From DTYU01 sp040756575 (lineage in GTDB: Bacteria; Bacillota; Desulfotomaculia; Desulfotomaculales; Ammonificaceae): a DNA stretch of 60,592 nt. The translations under genes were made by a program, and so were the position numbers. Positions 15,382-22,630 of the stretch are shown here, one piece after another (position 1 is the stretch's first letter; each line of letters opens with the position of its first letter). The stretch covers positions 1 through 60,592 of the forward strand of contig JBFLYP010000016.1 of assembly GCA_040756575.1 (NCBI GenBank), in the 5' to 3' direction. Under the pieces are notes generated by a model. That model did not search any database. It was given only the letters and a program-made list of their open reading frames with translations, and was not told the DNA's origin.

Positions 15382-18300
15382 ATGGCTACTCTAAACCGGC
15401 GTGATTTCCTGAAAATTTTGGGTTTAGGGACGGCGGGAATTGTGGGTCTCCCGGTTGCGGGCTCGGCGGCCGAGTTGCCGGCTCCTGTACCGGGATCGTA
15501 CAGGCTCAAGCGTGCTAAAGAAACGGCTTCGATTTGCGCTTACTGCGGTTGCGGTTGCGGGTTGATCGTTTACAGCGAAGGTAATACTGTGGTATCCATC
15601 GAAGGCGACCCGGACCACCCCATCAATGAAGGAGCGCTTTGTCCAAAGGGCATCGCCATTTCTGATGTTAACACCATAGTAAGCCAGAACGGGCAGCGTG
15701 TTCCTAACCCGCGCCGGGTCACCGACGTCTTATACCGCGCTCCCGGCAGCACAAAGTGGGAGGTAAAAGACTGGGACTGGGCGATTAAGCGGATCGCCAA
15801 GAAGGTAAAACAGACGCGCGACGCAACCTTTGAACAGACCGACGCAGCCGGTGTTACGGTTAACCGTACCCAGGCCATCGCCCACCTTGGGAGCGCCTCG
15901 ATCGACAACGAAGAGAACTACCTGATGCACAAGCTGCTTCGGGCGTGCGGCATCATAAACATCGACCACCACGCCCGCCTCTGACACTCCACTACTGTGG
16001 CCGGTCTGGCTAACTCATTCGGCAGGGGGGCAATGACAAACCACTTCATCGATTATAAGAACTCGGATGTCATTATGGTTATCGGTGCCAATCCCGCAGA
16101 AAACCACCCCATGGCGATGCGGTGGATCGTCCGGGGCAGGGAGAAGAAGGGCACCAAACTGATCGTCGTTGACCCTCGATTTACCAAAACCGCGGCTCTT
16201 GCGGATATCTATGCTCCCCACAGGCCCGGGACGGACATTCCGTTCCTGCTCGGTATAATGAACTACGCTATCCAGAACAACCTTTACCACCACGAGTATG
16301 TTGCCAAGTACACCAACGCCTCCTATCTCATTAACCCGGAATTCAAAATCGAGGACGGCCTTTTTTCCGGTTTTACGTTGAAGAACGGCAAGCCTTCTTA
16401 CGATACCGCAACCTGGCAGTATCAGAAAGAGGGGAACAAAATCAAAACCGATTCAACTTTAAGAGATCCACACTGCGTGTTCCAGATACTCAAAAACCAT
16501 GTGGCCCGCTACGACGTTGATACCGTTTGCAAGATTACAGGGACACCCAAAGACCTGTACTTGAAAGTATGCGAGACTTACTGCGCAACCGGCCAACCGG
16601 GGAAAGCGGGTAACATTGTGTACGCGATGGGCATTACCCAACACACGTACGGCGCACAGAATGTGCGCGCCGTTGCCGTACTACAACTGCTTCTCGGCAA
16701 CATCGGTATTGCCGGCGGCGGCGTAAACGCACAGCGCGGCGAGTCAAACGTTCAGGGTTCAACGGACCTGGCGATGCTTTACGACGTCTTGCCGGGCTAC
16801 TTAGGGATGCCGCAGGCCGCAAGCCATCCGAAGCTCAAGGATTACATTGAGAGGGAGACGCCCAAATCCGGGTACTGGTCGAACAAGCCCAAGTTCTTGA
16901 TAAGCATGCTCAAGGCCTGGTACGGTTCTAAGGCCACTGCGGATAACGATTTTTGTTACGACTGGGTGCCCAAGTTAGACGGTCAGGACCATTCCCACAT
17001 GGCTATCTTTGAAGCCATGGCCGAAGGTAAAGTTAAAGGATTCTTCGCCTGGGGGCAGAACCCGCTGGTGGGCGGTCCGTCTGCTGCGGCTGAAGCAAAG
17101 GCGATGGAGAAGCTGGAGTGGCTGGTTGCCGTCGACCTTTTTGAGACTGAGACGGCAGCCTTCTGGAAGCGTCCCGGCGTAGATCCGAAGAGCATCAACA
17201 CCGAGGTGTTTTTCTTGCCTGCAGCCATGTCCTTCGAGAAGGAAGGAACAATAACTAATAGCGGCAGGTGGATACAATACCGCTGGAAGGCTGTGGACCC
17301 GCCCGGTAATGCCAAGTCCGACCTCTGGATCGCGGACCGGCTCTTTAAGGCCATCCGCGCCGAGTACCAGGCCGGCGGAACCTTCCCGGATCCGATTGTA
17401 AACATGGTGTGGAACTACGATACTCCCGGTAATGAGGAACCGGATATTGCCAAGGTGGCCCTCGAAATAAACGGTTTCTCAGTGGCAGACGGTGCACCGC
17501 TTTCTACTTTCGGCAAGCTGAAGGATGACGGCTCTACTGCTTGCGGCATGTGGATTTACACCGGGTACTGGGCGGATCTGGACCCGTTGAAGGTAGCCTG
17601 CAAAAAGCGGCAGCGGGAAACTTCCGGGATCGGCACGAACCTCAACTGGTCTTTTGCCTGGCCGCTGAACCGCCGGATCATTTACAACCGGTGTTCGGCC
17701 GATCCGAAGGGGAACCCCTGGAATCCGGCAATTCCGGTGGCGGCCTGGGACGGTGCCAAGTGGGTTCTCAATGATGTGCCGGACTTTAACGCATCGGTGC
17801 CACCGGAGACGTCGGCCGCGACGCCTTTCATCATGCAGCCCGAGGGAGTAGGACGGCTGTTCGCCGCGGGATTGAAAGACGGCCCGCTTCCGGAGCACTA
17901 CGAACCGATGGAGAGCCCGGTGAGGAACATCATGTCCAGCCAGCAGAACAATCCGCTGGTCAGGCCGCGCAAGCCGGAGTTCGGCGGGCTGAGCGCTGCT
18001 GCCAACCCCAGGTTCCCGTATGTGCTTACCACTCACAGGCTTATCGAGCACTACCAGAGCGGTGCAGTCACCAGGAACTGTCCCTGGATGGTTGAGTTGA
18101 TGCCGGAAATGTTTGTATCGATCTCGGAAAATTTGGCGGGCAGGCTTGGCATCAATCCGGGCGACAAAGTGGTTGTTTCGACCGAACGCGGAGAGATCGT
18201 ATGCAAGGCCAACGTTTTGCCCATCCTCAAGCCGCTCAAGATAAACGGCAGAGACGTCGAGATCGTAGCCATGCCGTGGCACTGGGGCTACCAGGGGCTC

Positions 18301-18402
18301 GGATCGGGCGCGAGCGCCAACAGCATCACTCCGTATATTGGCGATCCAAATACCCAGATTCCGGAGTATAAGGCGTTCACCTGCAATATCCGTAAGGCTT
18401 AG
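15382..18402 (+). CDS. fdhA: Formate dehydrogenase alpha subunit, selenocysteine-containing (UGA at 15982)
   Basis: This molybdenum or tungsten bis-MGD enzyme oxidises formate to carbon dioxide. The frame is interrupted once by TGA at 15982-15984, in the context DHHARL-U-HSTTVAG, exactly where selenocysteine ligates the metal in FDH-N type enzymes; the frame then runs on to 18402, giving 1006 residues with Sec201. A twin-arginine signal NRRDFLK at residues 5-11 implies export, so the enzyme should act outside the membrane. The N-terminal 4Fe-4S site uses CAYCGCGCGL and the later ALCPKG cysteine. ATG at 15382 follows AAAGGAGG. The next genes are its Fe-S subunit and maturation factor FdhE. Automatic callers would split it into two ORFs. 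Confidence 0.95.
15982..16020 (+). promoter_or_regulatory. SECIS-like selenocysteine insertion element
   Basis: Directly after the UGA codon, GCC-GGTCT-GGC (16000-16010) forms an apical hairpin whose loop GGTCT matches the SelB-binding loop of the E. coli fdhF element. Flanking GT and AC can extend the stem. Position and loop sequence fit a bacterial SECIS. SelA, SelB and selC are not in the window. Confidence 0.8.
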
Positions 18403-18435
18403 CCGCCTGATCCCATATAGAAAGGATGGTGTGGA

Positions 18436-19125
18436 ATGCCCAAAGCAGTACTCGTGGACCTGACAAAGTGCATCGGCTGCCGGAGCTGCCAGGTGGCGTG
18501 TAAGCAGTGGAACAACCTGCCCGCGACGGCCACTGCGTTTACCAACACGCGGGACAACCCGCCGGCCTTGGGACCGTCCACCTGGACCAGGGTGGAGCAT
18601 AAACTGGTCGAATACGGGAATAGGATCAAGTATCGCTTTGTAAAGCGCCAGTGTATGCATTGTCTTGAACCGGCGTGCGTGGACGCCTGCTTCATGAAGG
18701 TGCTTAAGAAAACACCGGAAGGGCCTGTGGTGGTCACGTCGGATAAGTGCATCGGGTGCTACTACTGTCAGGTCGCCTGTCCCTTCGGGGTACCGCGGTA
18801 CGCGTGGAAGAAAGGAGTTCCCCAGGTCCGGAAGTGCCGCTTCTGCTACGACCCCGCCGGGGAGTACGACCGCCTGGGGCACGGTTTAATACCGGCATGC
18901 GTTCAGGCGTGTACCACGGGGGCGCTTAAGTTCGGTGACCGGGACGCATTAATCGCGGAGGCAAAAGGCCGTCTGAGCACCAACCCGAATTACGTTCAAT
19001 ACATTTACGGTGAAAAGGACCAAGGCGGCACCTCCTGGCTCTACATCTCAGATGTACCTTTCGCAGAGCTGGGGTTTGTATCCGGTTCGGGTATTGCCGG
19101 CCTGTTAAAAAAGCTAACGGGATAG
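18436..19125 (+). CDS. fdhB: Formate dehydrogenase iron-sulfur subunit
   Basis: This 229-residue ferredoxin-like subunit carries electrons from FdhA. Four cysteine clusters are visible: CIGCRSCQVACKQW near residues 12-25, CMHCLEPACVDAC near 74-86, CIGCYYCQVACP near 108-119 and CRFCYD with CVQAC near 138-160, enough for four 4Fe-4S centres. There is no Tat signal and no C-terminal membrane helix, so it should be exported as a complex with FdhA, and it lacks the anchor of E. coli FdnH. No cytochrome b subunit follows; the tetraheme cytochrome downstream could be the partner. It starts 33 bases after fdhA. Confidence 0.93.
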   Translation: MPKAVLVDLTKCIGCRSCQVACKQWNNLPATATAFTNTRDNPPALGPSTWTRVEHKLVEYGNRIKYRFVKRQCMHCLEPACVDACFMKVLKKTPEGPVVVTSDKCIGCYYCQVACPFGVPRYAWKKGVPQVRKCRFCYDPAGEYDRLGHGLIPACVQACTTGALKFGDRDALIAEAKGRLSTNPNYVQYIYGEKDQGGTSWLYISDVPFAELGFVSGSGIAGLLKKLTG

Positions 19126-19162
19126 CCCGGCAACCCGGAGCTCCTGAAAGGCAGGCTTTCCG

Positions 19163-20050
19163 ATGACGGTAAAAGTAAACGGGCAAGAGCTGGAACAAAT
19201 CCTAAACAAGATGGTTGCTTTATGGCGGGCCTTGGTTCGCTGCGAAGTAGGTGACCAGCTGGTGCACAGGGTTCCTACCGAAGATGAAAGGCGAAGGTGG
19301 AGGTCCGGCATGCCATGGCTGGCGCTTGTCCCTCCAGAGACAAGCGAGGAATCCTTTTCCCTGTTGATTGATTGCGTTACCGCAACGGCGAAGAAGGTTT
19401 TCCCGGAATTGTCGCCGGACCTTTCACGGGCGTCCGACTCCTTAAACGGGGGTACTCCGGTGCAGGAGGCTTTCAATCGTCTCCGAGAAAGGGTTTTAAA
19501 ACATGACGGGAACACCCACGGGAACACCCAAAGGACCGGTTTTTCTGGTACCGTTTCTCCTGAGCTTCAGGGTTTCTTAGCTGGTGCGGCTTTGAAGCTG
19601 TTCATGTGGGAGTATGGCAAGGAGGCCGCGGGATGGTGCTCAGTTGCGGACTGGCAAAGAGGAATTTGCCCGGTGTGCGGGAATTATCCGAGTTTCTCCC
19701 TTTTGCGGGATGAGGAACGGACACGATACCTTTATTGTGATCTCTGCGGGACAAACTGGCGTTTTTCCCGGATAGGTTGTCCTTTTTGTGAATTCAGCCA
19801 CGGGGAGCAAACCTTATTTGTCCTGGAGGGACATCCGGAGTACCGGATCTACGTTTGCGATGCATGCCGCGGCTACCTCAAGACTGTTGACGCGAAGTTG
19901 CGGCAGCCGGACAACCTCTTGTTGGAAAACATCCGCACGTCGTTCATAGATTTGCTCCTGCTCCGTGAGGGTTACCATAATCCGGCTGTAGATGGGGGCA
20001 ACCTAACAGCCTTGGCCGAAGGGGGCAAACATCCTCTTTTGCAGGATTGA
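19163..20050 (+). CDS. fdhE: Formate dehydrogenase accessory protein FdhE
   Basis: FdhE is a cytoplasmic protein needed for maturation of Tat-exported formate dehydrogenases. The C-terminal half of this 295-residue protein has the family's rubredoxin-like cysteine pairs: CPVCGNYPSF near residues 170-179, CDLCGTNWRF near 193-202, CPFCEF near 207 and CDACRGYLKT near 232-241. ATG at 19163 lies 37 bases after fdhB, with CTGAAAGGC upstream. Its presence supports the Tat-dependent reading of the FdhA N-terminus. Confidence 0.92.
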   Translation: MTVKVNGQELEQILNKMVALWRALVRCEVGDQLVHRVPTEDERRRWRSGMPWLALVPPETSEESFSLLIDCVTATAKKVFPELSPDLSRASDSLNGGTPVQEAFNRLRERVLKHDGNTHGNTQRTGFSGTVSPELQGFLAGAALKLFMWEYGKEAAGWCSVADWQRGICPVCGNYPSFSLLRDEERTRYLYCDLCGTNWRFSRIGCPFCEFSHGEQTLFVLEGHPEYRIYVCDACRGYLKTVDAKLRQPDNLLLENIRTSFIDLLLLREGYHNPAVDGGNLTALAEGGKHPLLQD

Positions 20051-20095
20051 TAACGGGATCAGGAGACGGGCTTTAACAAAGGAGCTTTGACAAAG

Positions 20096-20486
20096 GAGTC
20101 CCCCATGCCGCTGTCAAACGGCACCACGAAATCTGAAAAAGATTTTCATAACGTTTTGTGCCTGAGCGCAGCGAAAGGCATGGTTATAAGAATGAAAATG
20201 GGGCGAATAGACCCGTAAGCTGGTTACTTATTAGATGCAGAAGAGTACATAAACGGAACGCGACGAGGAGCGAGCAGTACAAGGAAGGCGCAGCCGGACG
20301 GGCCTGATTGGGAAGTGGGAAGTGGGAAGTGCGAGCTATGAAGAAATTCGCGCAGCGAATTTCTACCTTAAAGAAATCTCACCTCTAACCTCCCACATCC
20401 CACCTCTTAAATACTGGGCGAGCCTGACGCAGTAATGCGAAGCTCATCGCCGCGCCCCACGGAAGAAGAACGCATTCTCGGAGGAG
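20096..20486 (+). repeat. Repeat family A, copy 2 (upstream of the tetraheme cytochrome)
   Basis: This copy begins with GAGTCCCCCATGCCGCTGTC, nearly identical to 26637 onward, and ends with CGCATTCTCGGAGGAG, identical to copy 1. The right-hand hairpin keeps the CGCA/TGCG stem but its loop is GTAA instead of GTGA, still a GNRA loop. It is longer than copy 1 because of an insert at about 20319-20416 and extra sequence at about 20125-20185. Confidence 0.8.
20309..20411 (+). repeat. Nested GGGAAGT tandem repeat and palindrome inside family A copy 2
   Basis: Three GGGAAGT units in tandem are followed by AGAAATTCGC/GCGAATTTCT, a nested hairpin, and then a CT-rich arm (CTCACCTCTAACCTCCCAC) complementary to the GGGAAGT arm. 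The arrangement resembles a small inverted-repeat insert. A related single GGGAAGT with GAGGTGGGAG appears at 43134-43152. Confidence 0.6.
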
Positions 20487-20527
20487 TTCTGCCGAAAGCA
20501 GTTTTTGAAAGGAGGCCTGGCAGGGAA

Positions 20528-21217
20528 ATGAAAAGGTGTTATCTTTTGACAGCATTCGTTTTTGGTTTGCTGTTACTGGTTGGGTTAACGAACTGGGGCA
20601 GCGAGCGGGTGGATGCTTATCCAAACCTGGGGAGCAACTGCGCCGGGTGCCACGGCAGCAAAGCTCCGCCGCCGGCCAAACCGGCGCCGAAACCGGCACC
20701 GTCTAAGCCGGCCGCGTCTAAACCGGCGCCGGAACCCGCAAAGCCAAAACCGGCGCTCACGGCGAAAAAGCCGGCGCCTGCTGTACCTGCTTCGTGCAGT
20801 GCGTGCCACCCCGGGGTTACATCGCCTGTAGCAGGGAAAGGTTGCGGTGATTGTCATAAGGGCGGCGCAGCCCATATGAAGGCGCCTTCAGCAGCCAACA
20901 TCAAATCTGAGCCCGTGAGCATGGCGCTCATGTTTACAATCAACACCGGCTCAACAACGCACCTGAGCTTGAGCAAGCAGGGGGCACAGGCATGTGCCGG
21001 ATGCCATAAGCACGCTTGCGGGGATGCCGGCAATAGCGGTGTACTGGTCCCGATAAAGAATAAAGCGGGTGACTATCTCGGCTGGGCGGAAGTGCGTAAC
21101 GGTGCCGCCTATTTATTGGGAACAAATACACAGGTTCGCAGCATGCACAAAAACATCACCTGGGAACCCGGGCCGGGGGGAGGCGCTCAGGGAGCGACCA
21201 TATGGGTATCCTCTTAG
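20528..21217 (+). CDS. Secreted tetraheme c-type cytochrome with Pro/Ala/Lys linker
   Basis: Four heme-binding CXXCH motifs are visible in this 229-residue protein: CAGCH near residue 38, CSACH near 91, CGDCH near 108 and CAGCH near 151. The N-terminus MKRCYLLTAFVFGLLLLVGL is a signal or membrane anchor. A linker of about 40 residues rich in Pro, Ala and Lys (near 45-85) separates heme 1 from the rest and may span the cell wall. ATG at 20528 follows AAAGGAGG; the longer frame would translate repeat family A. Next to an exported formate dehydrogenase without a cytochrome b subunit, it is a candidate electron acceptor, which is an inference. I do not recognise a named family. Confidence 0.8.
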   Translation: MKRCYLLTAFVFGLLLLVGLTNWGSERVDAYPNLGSNCAGCHGSKAPPPAKPAPKPAPSKPAASKPAPEPAKPKPALTAKKPAPAVPASCSACHPGVTSPVAGKGCGDCHKGGAAHMKAPSAANIKSEPVSMALMFTINTGSTTHLSLSKQGAQACAGCHKHACGDAGNSGVLVPIKNKAGDYLGWAEVRNGAAYLLGTNTQVRSMHKNITWEPGPGGGAQGATIWVSS

Positions 21218-21245
21218 GCAATCGGCAGGATTTGTCCCGGTATGA

Positions 21246-21281
21246 GGGGAGTAAAACCGCGGCGGTGTTTACTCCCCCCAG
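21246..21281 (+). terminator. Probable terminator after the cytochrome gene
   Basis: GGGGAGTAAA (21246-21255) pairs with TTTACTCCCC (21268-21277) around a GC-rich loop. The T-tract after it is weak. Confidence 0.55.
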
Positions 21282-21350
21282 TTTATCTTGTTATCGCTCG
21301 CAACTGACAGCGATTCTTAACAGCCGCCTGCCCGGTGCTGTTTCAAGGGA

Positions 21351-21379
21351 TTGCCTTAGGTTTCTGATTCTTGTATATT
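21351..21379 (+). promoter_or_regulatory. Sigma-A type promoter for the His-rich gene
   Basis: TTGCCT (21351-21356) and TATATT (21374-21379) are separated by 17 bases and lie about 68 bases before the start codon of the histidine-rich protein. Confidence 0.6.
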
Positions 21380-21446
21380 AAACTAAGTTACAGAGGAGTA
21401 TCGCCGACGGACGGCGGTAGAACTTCCTAAAAGGAGGCAGAAATGT

Positions 21447-21674
21447 ATGCCGCATTGCAACTGCAGGACGGGAAAAAAGAGTCATGATCACGAGCACACT
21501 CACCCCGGGTATACGCACTCACACCCGCACCGGCACGGTGATCTGGTCCATGAGCACGAACACACCCACGAACCGGTAACACACAGCCACGAACATACGC
21601 ACACCGGTAGTGAGCATGTTGGTGTACACATCGACCACGAGCACCACGGCGAGGAGCACGAACACACCCACTGA
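21447..21674 (+). CDS. Histidine-rich putative metal-binding protein
   Basis: About one third of the 75 residues are histidine (25 by my count), mostly in repeats such as HDHEHTH, HSHPHRH and HEHEHTHEP, with acidic residues between them. The N-terminus has a CNC motif. Such sequences bind nickel, zinc or copper and act as storage or chaperone proteins. There is no signal peptide, so it is probably cytoplasmic. AAAGGAGG precedes the ATG, and a promoter and terminator flank it, so it is a single-gene unit. Low-complexity sequence prevents a family call. Confidence 0.7.
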   Translation: MPHCNCRTGKKSHDHEHTHPGYTHSHPHRHGDLVHEHEHTHEPVTHSHEHTHTGSEHVGVHIDHEHHGEEHEHTH

Positions 21675-21737
21675 AACTGAGGCTGCAAGGAGCCGCTCTA
21701 CAACTTCGGATGGCCGTTTTTAAGGTCAGACTACGAG

Positions 21738-21768
21738 GAGGAATTCGCTCAGCGAATTCCTCTTTTTC
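21738..21768 (+). terminator. Strong rho-independent terminator
   Basis: GAGGAATTCGCT (21738-21749) and AGCGAATTCCTC (21751-21762) form a perfect 12-bp inverted repeat followed by TTTTT. It ends the His-rich transcript and separates it from the convergent gene. Confidence 0.85.
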
Positions 21769-21804
21769 AACTATCGGGCCTCCAACCTTTAAAAGCAGCC
21801 GGTA

Positions 21805-22329
21805 TCATTCTTCAGGTTCACTCGACCCGGTGACCCTGATGTTTTCGCAGACTTCTCTTTCGCTGCCGTCCATTGCCGTTTCCACGATCTTTAGTTTAGC
21901 ATCCAGGATGGAGGGCACCTCCGTTTGCGCACCGCACGTTAAACAGCGGAAGATCCACGGACAACCGCAATCGGGGAGGTCCCAATTGACTTCGGCTCCG
22001 CCGCAGTCCTCATGGAAGACACGGGCCTCTTTTGATACTTTTTCGTAAGTAAAATCTTCCTTCTCTCCCCTTTTTCGAACCTTAATCGTAAACACTGTCT
22101 CACTCCCCTTCACACACAGGGAAACCGTTTCCGGCGGCATGGATTCGTCATTTGTTATACAGCACAGTTGTTCCGTCCCGGGTTTGCGGGTTGAGTATAA
22201 TATTCGGAAAACCGCTTTGGTTTCCTGCAAGGAGAGTGTTGCAAGACAACTTAACCGCTCAAAAATGACTTCGCCTGCTTTTGGGTGGCTGAATTCGGGA
22301 ATGACCTGGAGGCCGCGAAAAACGAGCAT
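21805..22329 (-). CDS. Hypothetical cysteine-rich protein
   Basis: I do not recognise this protein of up to 174 residues. Its C-terminal half contains HEDCGG, then DCGCPWIFRCLTCG, a spacing that could bind zinc as a small ribbon. The N-terminal half is unremarkable. The frame is open to 22434, but that extension would translate repeat family B; ATG at 22329 is used, although no Shine-Dalgarno site precedes it, and ATG near 22141 is another option. The convergent terminator on its right side in plus orientation fits a real minus-strand gene. Confidence 0.45.
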   Translation of the reverse strand: MLVFRGLQVIPEFSHPKAGEVIFERLSCLATLSLQETKAVFRILYSTRKPGTEQLCCITNDESMPPETVSLCVKGSETVFTIKVRKRGEKEDFTYEKVSKEARVFHEDCGGAEVNWDLPDCGCPWIFRCLTCGAQTEVPSILDAKLKIVETAMDGSEREVCENIRVTGSSEPEE

Positions 22330-22404
22330 GGCGCGGAAGCCGGGAGGGGACGGGGCGGAGCGTACTTGGAGGTACGTGAGCACCCGGACCCGACCGGCTG
22401 ACAA

Positions 22405-22430
22405 AGCCAGGCGAAGTTTTGCAGCGGTCT
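22405..22430 (+). repeat. Repeat family B copy
   Basis: GCCAGGCGAAGTTTTGCAGC followed by GGTCT gives the fullest match to the family consensus shared with 25456 and 43105. Confidence 0.65.
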
Positions 22431-22486
22431 CCAAGGACCCTGTTTCAGGTTAACGGTTTATCTAACCCCGGCACAGGGCTGGATGC

Positions 22487-22516
22487 TTGACCCTTCTGCA
22501 AAATTTACTATATAAT
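22487..22516 (+). promoter_or_regulatory. Sigma-A type promoter of alaS
   Basis: TTGACC (22487-22492) and a perfect TATAAT (22511-22516) are 18 bases apart, about 115 bases before the alaS start. Confidence 0.75.
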
Positions 22517-22630
22517 GAAGCGACAAAAGACGATAAACAGTGGGCCTGAAGCCCGATCTTATTAATAAGATAGCTCTCTTTAAACGTATAAGATCAAAGG
22601 TAACATCTATTGCGCGGGGGTATTTCGCTA

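Larger units (their letters stand above)
20051..20527. other. Intergenic holding repeat family A copy 2
   Basis: No gene is supported here; the stretch is almost wholly repeat family A copy 2 with a nested palindromic insert. The ribosome binding site AAAGGAGG of the cytochrome gene lies at its right end. Confidence 0.6.
22330..22630. other. Region between the hypothetical gene and alaS
   Basis: No gene is supported. It contains a family B repeat copy (22405-22430) and the alaS promoter. I looked for a T-box leader (AGGGTGGNACC) and found none. Confidence 0.5.

Noticed and set aside
17479..18882. 467-codon open frame on the minus strand across fdhA and fdhB
   Set aside because: It is antisense to clearly conserved formate dehydrogenase genes, has no ribosome binding site and reads as Arg/His/Pro-rich noise typical of GC-rich shadows.
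22440..22630. T-box riboswitch upstream of alaS
   Set aside because: The AGGGTGGNACC core and a specifier-loop structure are absent; a plain sigma-A promoter explains the region.
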